Under the pieces are notes generated by a model. The model saw only the letters and a list, made by a program, of their open reading frames with translations. It ran no database searches and was not told the DNA's origin. From Nocardioides sp. L-11A (GTDB taxonomy: Bacteria; Actinomycetota; Actinomycetes; Propionibacteriales; Nocardioidaceae), in assembly GCA_029961745.1 (NCBI GenBank), contig CP124680.1, positions 4,216,001 to 4,280,000 on the forward strand: a DNA stretch of 64,000 bases, in the 5' to 3' direction. The translations under genes and the position numbers were made by a program. Below are positions 37,504-46,154 of the stretch, one piece after another; within the stretch, counting starts at the first letter, position 1; each line of letters opens with the position of its first letter.

Positions 37504-38208
37504 TTAGTGGTCGAGACCGGTGACCCGGATGCCCGAATGGGTCTTGTACTTCCGGTTGATCGAGATCAGCACGGCGGTGAAGGGCTCGAGGACGCGGGCG
37601 AGGCGGAGCTTGCCGCCGTCGACGCCGGGCCGGCCGGTCACGGAGGCGGCGAGATCGATGGCGACCTGCTTGCCCTCGACGGAGTCGCCCACGACGATGA
37701 CGTCCTCGTCGAGGAACTCGTCCTCGCCCCACAGGGCGGGGGCGGCGACGTTGTGGAAGGCGCCGACCACGGTCGCCTCGGGGGCGATCCGCGCCGCGGA
37801 CTCGGCAGCCGAACCCTCGCCGCCGTCGATGACCTGGCCGTGGGCGCCGCGCTTGTCGAAGGCGAGCGGGTTGACGCAGGAGATGACGGTCTTGCCGTCG
37901 AGTGCGCCGTCGGCCGCGAGGGCGGCGACGAGTTCGTCATGGCCGTCGTAGGGGACGGCGAGGAGGACGACGTCCGCAGCGGCGATGGCGTCGGCGTTGG
38001 CCGCGCCCCGGGCGGTGCCCGCACCGGCCACCTCGGCCAGGCGCGAGGTCACCTCGGCGGCGACCGCCTCGGCCTTCTCGGCTGCGCGCGAGCCGAGGAC
38101 GATGTCGTGGCCGTGGCGGGCGAAACGGTAGCCCAGGCCCTTGCCCTGCGGTCCGGTGCCGCCGATGACGGCGACGGTGTAGCGGTCGGGGGTGTCTGAA
38201 GAAGTCAC
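37504..38208 (-). CDS. npdG: NADPH:coenzyme F420 oxidoreductase-like protein
   Basis: 234 residues from GTG 38208 with GGAGGG four to nine nt upstream. Rossmann start YTVAVIGGTGPQGKGLGYRFARHGHDIVLGSR, then DVVLLAVPYDGHDELV, VISCVNPLAFD, VVGAFHNVAAPALW and a C-terminal SINRKYKTHSGIRVTGLD, all typical of the F420-dependent NADP reductase (NpdG) family. It moves hydride between NADPH and F420, supplying reduced F420. Divergent from an F420-type oxidoreductase, with which it shares an operator. Confidence 0.88.
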   Translation of the reverse strand: MTSSDTPDRYTVAVIGGTGPQGKGLGYRFARHGHDIVLGSRAAEKAEAVAAEVTSRLAEVAGAGTARGAANADAIAAADVVLLAVPYDGHDELVAALAADGALDGKTVISCVNPLAFDKRGAHGQVIDGGEGSAAESAARIAPEATVVGAFHNVAAPALWGEDEFLDEDVIVVGDSVEGKQVAIDLAASVTGRPGVDGGKLRLARVLEPFTAVLISINRKYKTHSGIRVTGLDH

Positions 38209-38271
38209 GCTCCCTCCTATCACGGCGGCGAACCCCGCCGGGCCGGGTCTCATCGCCGCGGCCATGGACAT

Positions 38272-38292
38272 TGTGACAGTATTACTGTCACA
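38272..38292. promoter_or_regulatory. 21-bp perfect operator palindrome between npdG and the F420 oxidoreductase
   Basis: Arms TGTGACAGTA and TACTGTCACA around a single central T are perfectly complementary, in the 149-bp divergent region. The AT-rich centre and TGACAGT...ACTGTCA symmetry are typical of TetR-family operators controlling acyl-CoA dehydrogenase genes in actinobacteria. No TetR gene is adjacent, so the regulator would act from elsewhere. Site visible; regulator family inferred. Confidence 0.75.
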
Positions 38293-38357
38293 GTTGTGCT
38301 GTCGGCGATGCGCCGCCGATGCACGTCACCGTGGCCGGGAGGCCGGAAGGGACTTTC

Positions 38358-39395
38358 ATGAAGCTGTCGATGCCCCTCGTCTACGCGGGCAACCCGCGCG
38401 CCTCGGCCGACCAGGTCGTCGCCCTGGAGAAGGCCGGACTCGACACCATCTGGGTCGCGGAGCCCTACGGTTTCGACGCCCCCACCCTGATGGGCTACCT
38501 CGCCGCGAAGACCGAGACCGTCGAGATCGGCGCCGGCATCCTCAACGTCTACTCCCGGACCCCGGGCGCCCTGCTGCAGACCGCGGCCGGCCTCGACAAC
38601 GTGTCCGGCGGTCGCGCGGTCATCGGTCTCGGCGCCTCCGGCCCGCAGGTGATCGAGGGCTTCCACGGCCTGCCGTACGACCGCCCGCTGACCCGCACCC
38701 GCGAGGTGATCGAGGTGCTCCGCGCCGGCCTGCGCGGCGAGCGCCTCGACTACCAGGGCAAGACCGTCCAGGTGCCCCTCCCGGAGGGCCAGGGCCTCGG
38801 CCTCGGCAAGCCGCTCAAGCTGCTCAACCGCCCCGAGCGCGCCGACCTGCCGCTGTGGGTGGCGGCGCTGGGCGACAAGAACGTCGCGATGACCGCCGAG
38901 GTCGCCGACGGCTGGCTGCCCTTCCTCTACTACCCCGAGAAGGCCCAGGGCGTCTGGGGCGAGGCGCTGGCCCGCGGCGCCGCGAAGCGCTCGGCAGACC
39001 TCGGCCCGCTGCAGATCTCCGCGGGTGGCATGGTCGCCATCGGCGAGGGGCCCGAGACCAAGGCACTGCTCGACTTCATGCGCCCGCTCTACGCCCTTTA
39101 CGTCGGCGGCATGGGCGCGCGCGACAAGAACTTCTACAACCAGCTGGCCTGCGAGTACGGCTTCGAGAAGGAGGCCAAGGAGATCCAGGACCTCTACCTC
39201 TCGGGCAAGAAGAAGGAGGCCGAAGCCCTCGTGCCCCTCGAGTGGCTCGAGGCCGGCAACCTGGTCGGCCCCGCGTCGTACGTCCAGGAGCGGATCGCCG
39301 CGTTCCGCGAGTCCGGCGTCACCAATCTGTCCGTGTCGCCCGCGAGCGACGACCCCGCCGCGACCATCGCACAGATCAAGGAGTGGGTGAGCTGA
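38358..39395 (+). CDS. LLM-class (luciferase-like) F420-dependent oxidoreductase
   Basis: 345 residues from ATG 38358, with GGAAGGGA five nt ahead. TIM-barrel luciferase-like fold: SMPLVYAGNPRASADQVV, then GLDTIWVAEPYGFDAPTLMGYLA, IGAGILNVYSRTPGALLQTA, VIGLGASGPQVIEGFHG and LPLWVAALGDKNVAMTAEVADGWLP match the F420-binding branch (MSMEG/Rv-type). Overlaps the acyl-CoA dehydrogenase start (TGATG), so the two act together, likely in oxidation of an acyl-CoA or lipid-derived substrate, with F420 recycled by the divergent npdG. Confidence 0.88.
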   Translation: MKLSMPLVYAGNPRASADQVVALEKAGLDTIWVAEPYGFDAPTLMGYLAAKTETVEIGAGILNVYSRTPGALLQTAAGLDNVSGGRAVIGLGASGPQVIEGFHGLPYDRPLTRTREVIEVLRAGLRGERLDYQGKTVQVPLPEGQGLGLGKPLKLLNRPERADLPLWVAALGDKNVAMTAEVADGWLPFLYYPEKAQGVWGEALARGAAKRSADLGPLQISAGGMVAIGEGPETKALLDFMRPLYALYVGGMGARDKNFYNQLACEYGFEKEAKEIQDLYLSGKKKEAEALVPLEWLEAGNLVGPASYVQERIAAFRESGVTNLSVSPASDDPAATIAQIKEWVS

Positions 39396-40543
39396 TGCCC
39401 GAGCGTCCCAGCATCTACGAGACCGAGCACGAGGACTTCCGCGCGACCGTCCGCGCCTTCATGGAGCGCGAGGTCGTCCCCCACCACGCGCAGTGGGAGA
39501 AGGACGGCGTCGTCAGCCGCGAGGTGTGGCGCAAGGCCGGCGAGGCCGGCATCCTCAGCTTCGAGGTGCCCGAGGAGTACGGCGGCCTCGGCATCAAGGA
39601 CTTCCGCTACAACGCGATCGTCGCCGAGGAGTGCGCCCGGGTCGGTGCCAGCGGCCCCGGGTTCGCGGTCCACACCGACATCATCGTCCCGTACCTCATC
39701 GCCATCGGGAACGACGAGCAGAAGGCGCGCTGGCTGCCCGGCACCGTCACCGGCGAGACGATCACCGCCATCGCGATGACCGAGCCCGGCGCGGGGTCGG
39801 ATCTCCAGGGCATCCGCACCACGGCCGTCGACAAGGGCGACCACTACGTCCTCAACGGGTCGAAGACGTTCATCAGCAACGGCATCCTGTCCGACCTCGT
39901 CATCGTCGTGGCGAAGACCAACCCGGAGGCCGGCGCCCACGGGATCAGCCTGCTCGTGGTCGAGGAGGGCATGGCCGGGTTCACCCGCGGCACCAACCTC
40001 GACAAGCTGGGCCTCAAGGCGCAGGACACCGCCGAGCTCAGCTTCGACAACGTCATGGTGCCGAAGACCAACCTGCTGGGCGAGGAGGGCCAAGGCTTCA
40101 TCTACCTGATGCAGAACCTCCCGCAGGAGCGGGTCTCGATCGCCTGCATCGCGATCGCCGCCATCGAGCACGTCCTCGACCTCACCCTCGACTACGTGAA
40201 GAGCCGGGAGGCGTTCGGCAAGCCGATCGGGAAGTTCCAGAACACCCGGTTCACGCTCGCCGAGATGGCGACCGAGGCCTATATCGCCCGGGTGTTCGTC
40301 AACCACTGCATCGAGCAGCTCAACAAGGGCGAGGTCGACACCGCGCTGGCGTCGATGGCGAAATGGTGGACCACCGAGCTGCAGAAGAAGATCGTCGACC
40401 AGGGCGTGCAGATGCACGGCGGCTACGGCTACATGTTGGAGTACCCCATCGCGCGGGCCTACGCCGACACCCGCATCCAGACGATCTACGGCGGCACGAC
40501 CGAGATCCAGAAGGAGATCATCGGGCGGTTCCTCGGCCTCTGA
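39395..40543 (+). CDS. Acyl-CoA dehydrogenase
   Basis: 382-residue FAD-dependent acyl-CoA dehydrogenase introducing an alpha-beta double bond. Signatures: VPEEYGGLGIKDFRYNAIVA, AIAMTEPGAGSDLQGI, NGSKTFISNG, LGEEGQGFIYLM, REAFGKPIGKFQ, QMHGGYGYMLEYPIAR, and the C-terminal TIYGGTTEIQKEIIGR carrying the presumed catalytic Glu. Long-chain/short-chain preference cannot be read directly. Downstream partner of the F420 oxidoreductase and followed by a strong terminator. Confidence 0.95.
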   Translation: MPERPSIYETEHEDFRATVRAFMEREVVPHHAQWEKDGVVSREVWRKAGEAGILSFEVPEEYGGLGIKDFRYNAIVAEECARVGASGPGFAVHTDIIVPYLIAIGNDEQKARWLPGTVTGETITAIAMTEPGAGSDLQGIRTTAVDKGDHYVLNGSKTFISNGILSDLVIVVAKTNPEAGAHGISLLVVEEGMAGFTRGTNLDKLGLKAQDTAELSFDNVMVPKTNLLGEEGQGFIYLMQNLPQERVSIACIAIAAIEHVLDLTLDYVKSREAFGKPIGKFQNTRFTLAEMATEAYIARVFVNHCIEQLNKGEVDTALASMAKWWTTELQKKIVDQGVQMHGGYGYMLEYPIARAYADTRIQTIYGGTTEIQKEIIGRFLGL

Positions 40544-40553
40544 CGTCCTGTTC

Positions 40554-40592
40554 CACGACGACCCCGAAATGTCACATTTCGGGGTCGTCGTG
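40554..40592 (+). terminator. Terminator after the acyl-CoA dehydrogenase
   Basis: Perfect 18-bp arms 40554-40571 and 40575-40592 (CACGACGACCCCGAAATG) with a TCA loop, 11 nt past the stop. Confidence 0.9.
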
Positions 40593-40717
40593 TGTCTGGT
40601 GGTCGGCGCAGACTTCCGATGACGGCAAAGAGTTCCCGCTCCACGATGAATCAGGGGCGATCTCAGGGTCAGACCCGGAGGAATCCCGATGCCGTCCCTC
40701 CCACCCACCGGAGAAGT

Positions 40718-42859
40718 GTGACCACCATGCACCGTCAGATCGCCGGCACGCTGACCGGCCCCGTCACGAAGTGGATCGTGCTCATCGCGGTCGTCCTGAT
40801 CGCCGGCGGCCTCGGCTCGTTCGCCGGGAAGCTGATCGACGTCCAGAACAACGAGACCGAGTCCTGGCTGCCCGAGAGCGCCGAGTCGACCCGGGCCTTC
40901 GAGAAGCTCGAGGCCTTCCAGGACCCGTACGACGTCGGCACGACGGTCGTCTACTACCGCGCGGCCGGGCTCACCGACTCCGACCTCGCCGCCATCGAGG
41001 AGGACGCCGTCGAGATCGCGAAGATCGACGGCGTCAGCGACGTGATCACGCCCGCAGGGGCGGCGGCGGCCGGCGTACCGGTGCCCTTCGTCTCCGCCGA
41101 CGGGCAGGTGGCCAAGCTCGAGTTCACTCTCAACTTCGGCGACGAGCTGTGGGAGGAGCTCCCCGATCTCAAGCCCGAGATCGACAAGATCATCGCGATC
41201 GACGGCGTCGAGTCCTATCTCGCCGGCGCCGGCGGTCAGAGCGCCGACGCCGCGACGATCTTCTCCTCGGGTGACAGCAACCTGCTGATGATCACCCTGG
41301 GTGTGGTCATCCTGATCCTGCTGGTGACCTACCGCAGCCCGGTGCTGTGGCTGCTGCCGATCATCAGCGCGGTGGTCGGACTCGGCGCGTCCATGGGCCT
41401 GCTCTACTTCCTCGCCAAGCACACCGGTCTCACCGTCAACGGGCAGACCCAGTTCATCCTGACCGTGCTGGTGATCGGCGCGGGGACCGACTACGCGCTA
41501 CTCCTCGTCGCCCGCTACCGGGAGGAGCTGCGCCGCCACCAGGACCGCCACGAGGCGATGGCGTTCGCCCTGCACCGCGCCGCACCGGCGATCCTGGCCA
41601 GCGCCGCGACGGTCGTCGTCGGCCTGCTGTGCCTGATGTTCGCCGACCTCAACTCGACCGCCGGCATGGGTCCCGCCAACGCGGTGGGCATCGCGGTCAC
41701 CTTCGTCGTCATGGTGACCCTGCTCCCGGCGCTGCTGGTGATCTGCGGACGCTGGGTGTTCTGGCCGTTCGTGCCCCACTTCGGCACCGCCGAGCCGACC
41801 GCGTCAGGCCTGTGGGCGAAGGTCGGGCGGGGCATCGCCCCGCGTCCGCGGATCGTCTGGGTCGGCACCGCCGCCGCGCTCGCCGTCCTCTGCCTCGGGT
41901 TCCTGCGTCTCGACACCGGCGGCATCCCGAGCGACGAGCAGTACACCCAGGACCAGGACTCGGTCACGGGCCAGACGATCCTGGTCGACCACGGCCTGGT
42001 CGATGCGAGTACGCCGATCCAGGTCGTGGCGAAGGCGGACCGGGCCGACCGGGTGATCACGGCGATGTCCCGCGTCGAGGGCATCGCGACGCCGGTCCAG
42101 GTCGCCAGTCTGGACGGCACCGCGCTCATCGTCGCGGACCTTCGCAGCGATCCCTACTCCGACGCCGCCTTCGACGCGGTCCACGACGTGCGGGAGGCGG
42201 TCCACGGCGTACCGGACGCCGAGGCGCTGACCACCGGCATGTCGGCGGTGACCGTCGATGTCATGGAGGCGTCGGCCCGGGACAACAAGGTGATCATCCC
42301 GATCGTGCTGGGCGCGGTGCTGCTGATCCTGATCGGGCTGCTCCGCTCGGTGCTCTCCCCGGTCATCCTGGTCGGCACCGTGATCCTGTCCTTCGGCGCC
42401 GCCCTCGGCATCTCCGGTCTGGTCTTCGACCTGCTCTACGGCCGTGAGCACACCGATCCGGGCTTCCCCCTGTTCGCCTTCGTGTTCCTGGTCGCCCTCG
42501 GCATCGACTACAACATCTTCCTGATGACCCGGGTCCGGGAGGAGGCCGCGATCCGCGGCACCCGCAGGGGATCGCTGATCGCGTTGTCCTCGACAGGGGG
42601 CGTGATCACCTCGGCCGGACTGGTGCTGGCGGCGACCTTCGCGATGCTCGGCACCATGCCGATGACCTTCACCCTCCAACTCGGTACGACGGTCGCGCTG
42701 GGCGTGCTGCTCGACACCATGATCGTCCGCTCGGTCCTGGTGACGGCGATCAACCTCGACCTGGGCGGGCGGATCTGGTGGCCGAGCAGGCTGGACCGCG
42801 GGGGCACGACGGTCGGCGAGCCACCGAGCGCCGAGGAGGCGAAGGTGCCGGCCCTGTAA
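40718..42859 (+). CDS. MMPL/RND-family transporter
   Basis: 713 residues from GTG 40718 (GGAG just upstream; ATG 40727 is an alternative). Two repeats of one helix, a large outside loop and five helices: first loop about residues 40-190, second about 380-530. MMPL motifs are DALLLVARYREELR-type GAGTDYALLLVARYREE in the first half and ALGIDYNIFLMTRVREEAAI in the second, with the transmembrane Asp-Tyr pairs that carry the proton relay. Exports lipids, siderophores or drugs in related bacteria; cargo here unknown. Preceded by a terminator, so separately transcribed. Confidence 0.9.
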   Translation: MTTMHRQIAGTLTGPVTKWIVLIAVVLIAGGLGSFAGKLIDVQNNETESWLPESAESTRAFEKLEAFQDPYDVGTTVVYYRAAGLTDSDLAAIEEDAVEIAKIDGVSDVITPAGAAAAGVPVPFVSADGQVAKLEFTLNFGDELWEELPDLKPEIDKIIAIDGVESYLAGAGGQSADAATIFSSGDSNLLMITLGVVILILLVTYRSPVLWLLPIISAVVGLGASMGLLYFLAKHTGLTVNGQTQFILTVLVIGAGTDYALLLVARYREELRRHQDRHEAMAFALHRAAPAILASAATVVVGLLCLMFADLNSTAGMGPANAVGIAVTFVVMVTLLPALLVICGRWVFWPFVPHFGTAEPTASGLWAKVGRGIAPRPRIVWVGTAAALAVLCLGFLRLDTGGIPSDEQYTQDQDSVTGQTILVDHGLVDASTPIQVVAKADRADRVITAMSRVEGIATPVQVASLDGTALIVADLRSDPYSDAAFDAVHDVREAVHGVPDAEALTTGMSAVTVDVMEASARDNKVIIPIVLGAVLLILIGLLRSVLSPVILVGTVILSFGAALGISGLVFDLLYGREHTDPGFPLFAFVFLVALGIDYNIFLMTRVREEAAIRGTRRGSLIALSSTGGVITSAGLVLAATFAMLGTMPMTFTLQLGTTVALGVLLDTMIVRSVLVTAINLDLGGRIWWPSRLDRGGTTVGEPPSAEEAKVPAL

Positions 42860-42870
42860 CCCGGAACGTC

Positions 42871-42898
42871 GACCCGGCGCGTTCAAACGCGCCGGGTC
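42871..42898. terminator. Bidirectional terminator between MMPL and amidohydrolase genes
   Basis: Arms GACCCGGCGCG (42871-42881) and CGCGCCGGGTC (42888-42898) pair perfectly around TTCAAA, 11 nt after the MMPL stop. The right half has been duplicated in the tandem repeat that follows. Confidence 0.85.
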
Positions 42899-42963
42899 GG
42901 CGCTTCTCAGATGTTCAGATGCGCCGGGTCGGCGCTTCTCAGACGTTCAGATGCGCCGGGTCG
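42880..42963. repeat. 32-bp tandem repeat, 2.6 copies
   Basis: Units begin at 42880, 42912 and 42944. Units one and two share CGCCGGGTCGG followed by CGCTTCTCAGA; the third breaks off after CGCCGGGTCG. Units two and three carry GTTCAGATG where unit one has GTTCAAACG, so the outer terminator stem is only intact in unit one. A slippage-type expansion of a terminator arm. Confidence 0.85.
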
Positions 42964-42979
42964 ATGGGGCCGATCCCGC

Positions 42980-44230
42980 TCAGAAGGAGTTGGGGTCCGC
43001 GATCACGGACTCCGGCACGGGGTGCCGGTAGAGCCGTGAGGCGTTCTCCCAGGTCACCTTGCGGATCTGCTCGGCGGGCAGTCCGCCGACGGAGTCGGCC
43101 ACGACCGCCTGCGTCCGGGGCCACAGCGAGTCGGAGTGGGGGTAGTCCTCCTCCACCATGACGTGGTCGACGCCGATCCGGTCGATGAGGGCGAAGGACG
43201 ACGGGTCCTCGACCGCGCAGAAGTAGAAGTTGCGCTGGAGCACCTCGGCGGGCGTCAGCTCGATGCCGTCCCAGGTGCCGTACATCTCGTGGTACGTCGA
43301 CATGTGGTCGAGTCGGTCGAGCAGGGCCGGCACCCAGCCGATGCCGCCCTCGGACATGCAGATCTTGAGGTCGGGGAAGCGGACCGGCAGGCGGGAGTAG
43401 AGCCAGTCGACGGTGGCGTGGATCGCGTAGGCGAAGAACAGCACGCCGACCACGTCCGGCGGGGCGTCCGCCGACGTCGAGGGCGAGGTGCCCGAGGAGC
43501 CGATGTGCAGGTTGACGACGGTCCCGGTCTCCGCGCAGGCCCGCATGATCGGGTCCCAGTGTCCGCTGTGCATCGACGGGAACCCCTGCAGGTGCGGGGC
43601 CTCGGAGAAGGTGACGGCCTTGAAGCCGCGCTCGGCGTTCTTGTAGATCTCCTGGGCGCCGACCTCGGGGTCGAGCATGAAGGGCAGCTGGCACGGGATC
43701 ATCCGGTCCGGGTACGCGCCCGACCAGGCCTCGATGTTCCACTGGTTCCAGGCACGCACCGCCGCCAGCGCGAGCTCCGGGTCCTTGGTCGTCTGCTGCA
43801 GGCGGACCCCGCCGAAGCCGGCGAGGAACGAGGGGAAGCACAGCGACGCGTAGACACCGGACAGGTCCATGTCCTTGATCCGGTGGTCGATGTCCCAAGC
43901 ACCCCGTCGCATGTCGGTGAAGCGGGCGGGCTCGAAGCTCCACTCGTCGATCGGCCGGCCCACCACGGCGTTGAAGCCGACATTGGGCAGCTCCTTGCCG
44001 TCGTACACCCAGACGTCGGCGCCGTCCTTGTCGACCACGCGGGGGGCCTGCTCGGCGAACTTGGCCGGCATCCTGCCCTCGAAGGTGTCGGGCGGCTCGA
44101 CCATGTGGTCGTCGACCGAGATCATCGGGAACCCGCGGTCGGCCTTGTCCGGCTCCGGCAGGAAGGTGACCTTGCCCTTCACCGCGTTGGTGAAGCTCGT
44201 GTCCTTCGTGAGCTCTTCGATGCTTGCCAT
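42980..44230 (-). CDS. Amidohydrolase_2 (ACMSD-like) metal-dependent hydrolase
   Basis: 416 residues, TIM-barrel amidohydrolase of the 2-amino-3-carboxymuconate-semialdehyde-decarboxylase-related group. Visible elements: metal-site start ISVDDHMVEPPDTF (D41, H42, E45), SLCFPSFLAGFGG, VTFSEAPHLQGFPSMHSGHWDPI, VVNLHIGSSGTSPS, FPDLKICMSEGGIGW and the terminal MVEEDYPHSDSLWP with the metal-binding Asp. Members decarboxylate or hydrolyse ring-derived acids in degradation pathways. First enzyme of the putative catabolic island, transcribed toward the MMPL terminator, 67 nt from the upstream alpha/beta hydrolase. Confidence 0.88.
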   Translation of the reverse strand: MASIEELTKDTSFTNAVKGKVTFLPEPDKADRGFPMISVDDHMVEPPDTFEGRMPAKFAEQAPRVVDKDGADVWVYDGKELPNVGFNAVVGRPIDEWSFEPARFTDMRRGAWDIDHRIKDMDLSGVYASLCFPSFLAGFGGVRLQQTTKDPELALAAVRAWNQWNIEAWSGAYPDRMIPCQLPFMLDPEVGAQEIYKNAERGFKAVTFSEAPHLQGFPSMHSGHWDPIMRACAETGTVVNLHIGSSGTSPSTSADAPPDVVGVLFFAYAIHATVDWLYSRLPVRFPDLKICMSEGGIGWVPALLDRLDHMSTYHEMYGTWDGIELTPAEVLQRNFYFCAVEDPSSFALIDRIGVDHVMVEEDYPHSDSLWPRTQAVVADSVGGLPAEQIRKVTWENASRLYRHPVPESVIADPNSF

Positions 44231-44297
44231 GCCTGACCTCTCTGGTTGATCGGGTCGATCGGGTTGATCGCGTGGGGTGCGGGGCGGCGCCCCGACG

Positions 44298-45140
44298 TCA
44301 GCTGGCCAGGAACTGGCCGACCAGCTGGTTGAACCTGTCGGGGTCCTCCTGGTGGGCGCGCTGCGCGCAGCCCGCCATCACGTGCAGGTCGCCGTGGGGC
44401 ACGCGCCGGGCGCCGTGCAGGATGCTGTCGAGTGGGAAGTCCGCGTTCTCGCGTCCCCACAGCAGCAGCGCTCGCTGGCGGACCCGGCGCGACTGGCTCC
44501 ACAGCGGTGGGTCGCTCTCGGCCGCCTCGAAGCTGCGCCGCACCGCACGCAGGCGTGCGATCGCTCCCGGCTGCACCGCGCGGGCGAGCTCGCTCTCGAC
44601 CAGCGCGTCGGTGATCGCCCCGGAGTCCGCGAACTGCGTCTCCAGCCACTCCAGCATGGTCATCGCCGTCGGCCGGGCCAGGAAGGCGGACAGCTTGCGG
44701 ACACCCTCGCTGTCGCGGAGACCGTCGTCGCCGACGACGAGCGTGCCCGGCGCCGCCAGGACCAGCCGGTCGACGAGCTCAGGGGCGTCGAGGGCGGCGC
44801 GCAGCGCGACCCAGCCACCCAGCGAGTGGCCGAGGACGTCGGCACGGTCGACGCCGAGCGAGCGGAGGGTGAGGCCGAGGCGCTGGACGGCATCGCCGGT
44901 GTAGTCGTCGGCGATCGGGACCTCCGCCGAGGCGCCGAACCCGGGCAGGTCCAGCAGGAGCACTCGCCGGCCGCGGGCGAACGCCTCGACCTGACCGGTG
45001 AACTCGCTGCGCCCGTCGGCGCCGGGGGCGAAGCCGTGCAGCAGCACGAGGGCCGGGCCCTGCCCCGCCTCCCACCCCCCGAGACCGCCGAAGGCGGCGC
45101 GGATCTCCGCGAGCGGACCGCTCGCGACCTCGCTCTTCAC
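44298..45140 (-). CDS. Alpha/beta hydrolase resembling meta-cleavage-product hydrolases, catalytic His replaced
   Basis: 280 residues from GTG 45140 (GGAG seven nt upstream; a GTG at 45194 is in frame but lacks this). Oxyanion LVLLHGFAPGADG, nucleophile Ser106 in VLGHSLGGW, and acidic segment LLLWGRENADFPLD match BphD/HsaD-type C-C hydrolases. At the end, where relatives have the catalytic His in a C-G-H-W block, this protein reads MAGCAQRAHQEDPDRFN: Gln at the usual position and a His three residues on. Either the nearby His substitutes or activity is lost. Same strand as the amidohydrolase, 67 nt apart. Confidence 0.83.
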   Translation of the reverse strand: MKSEVASGPLAEIRAAFGGLGGWEAGQGPALVLLHGFAPGADGRSEFTGQVEAFARGRRVLLLDLPGFGASAEVPIADDYTGDAVQRLGLTLRSLGVDRADVLGHSLGGWVALRAALDAPELVDRLVLAAPGTLVVGDDGLRDSEGVRKLSAFLARPTAMTMLEWLETQFADSGAITDALVESELARAVQPGAIARLRAVRRSFEAAESDPPLWSQSRRVRQRALLLWGRENADFPLDSILHGARRVPHGDLHVMAGCAQRAHQEDPDRFNQLVGQFLAS

Positions 45141-45224
45141 GTTCCTGCTCCGTCTCCGCGGGACCTGCCCGCACCTCGTCGTGGCGACAGACACAACTTA
45201 GAGAGCCGCAGCGCGTAGATCAAG

Positions 45225-45238
45225 ATCTTTATGAAGAT
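45225..45238. promoter_or_regulatory. AT-rich inverted repeat in the divergent promoter region
   Basis: ATCTT and AAGAT separated by TATG, in an AT-rich stretch that stands out from the GC-rich surroundings, between the alpha/beta hydrolase and the 45348 gene. Candidate GntR/FCD site; related AT-rich palindromes occur before the acyl-CoA ligase and luciferase-like genes. Confidence 0.4.
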
Positions 45239-45347
45239 TATTCGACCCTCCCTTCGTCAGCCGCCGCGGCACCTGCACCGCGGCCTTGCCAGGAGCCACC
45301 CAACTCATGTAGATCTTCCATAACATTGGACGTCGAGAAGGGGCTAG

Positions 45348-46154
45348 ATGCTTCCCGCACCGCAGATCGCCTTCCTCAGCCTGTCCCGGGCCCGCTCGCC
45401 GGTGCTGCACCGGGCGGTCAACGAGTGGCACCAGTTGGACCACCTGCCCGAGAACCGCGCGCTGCGGGGCGTGGCCTGGGGCGAGCGCTTCGTGCTGCCG
45501 CCGGCGGCCGCACACCAGGCGGTACGCCGGGGCGAGTTCGCCGACTTCCACTACGCCACGCTCTACTGGTTCGACGAGCCGCACGGCCCGGCCATCGGCA
45601 CCTGGGCCGACTTCGCCGAGCAGTCCTTCCGTGAGGGCCGGCGGCCGGACGTGGCCCTCGTCGACCGCGCGTACATGGACTTCTTCCGGCTCGTCGGGGC
45701 CGCGGCGCCATCGGGCGTCCGGATGAACGAGCGCGGGCTGGTCCACCGCCCCGGCACCGGGCTGGTGCTGATCGCGACGTCCCTGCCCGCGGGCCGGTCC
45801 CGCACGGACCTGCACCCGCGCTTCGCCTGGGAGCTGGACGAGCTGGTGCCGGCGCTCGCCGCCGTGCCCGGCGTGGGCGGGGTCTGGTGCCTGCAGAGCG
45901 ACGCGTCGCTGGCGCCGGCGACCTGGGCTTCGCGCGAGGCGGCACAGGGCACCGCCGAGGACCGGACCATCCGCCTGATCGTGGCCCGGACCGAGGTCGA
46001 CCCGCCCGCGGTCGTCCTCGACCGGATCCGCTCCGGGGAGCATGCCCCGCGCCTGCGGCCGCCGCTCTCGCTGCCGGGCCAGGTCGCCTTCCACGGCTTC
46101 CTGGAGACCATCGTCCCCTGGCAGTGGGACTGGTTCGACGAGGCGACGTCGTGA
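45348..46154 (+). CDS. Uncharacterised protein, possible tandem dimeric alpha-beta barrel
   Basis: 268 residues, soluble, no signal peptide. N-terminal half AVNEWHQLDHLPENRALRGV then WGERFVLPP resembles EthD/dabb-type folds (His-rich first strand-helix, W/F at the strand ends). The second half (VLIATSLPAGRSRT ... FHGFLETIVPWQWDWF) repeats a similar alpha-beta layout. Such proteins often assist or catalyse steps on unstable catabolic intermediates. GTGA overlap with the GntR regulator gene. Family assignment is tentative. Confidence 0.6.
   Translation: MLPAPQIAFLSLSRARSPVLHRAVNEWHQLDHLPENRALRGVAWGERFVLPPAAAHQAVRRGEFADFHYATLYWFDEPHGPAIGTWADFAEQSFREGRRPDVALVDRAYMDFFRLVGAAAPSGVRMNERGLVHRPGTGLVLIATSLPAGRSRTDLHPRFAWELDELVPALAAVPGVGGVWCLQSDASLAPATWASREAAQGTAEDRTIRLIVARTEVDPPAVVLDRIRSGEHAPRLRPPLSLPGQVAFHGFLETIVPWQWDWFDEATS

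Noticed and set aside
42880-42963. Possible CRISPR remnant (32-bp repeats)
   Set aside because: Units are directly abutting with no unique spacers, and no cas gene is present; the repeats derive from a terminator stem.
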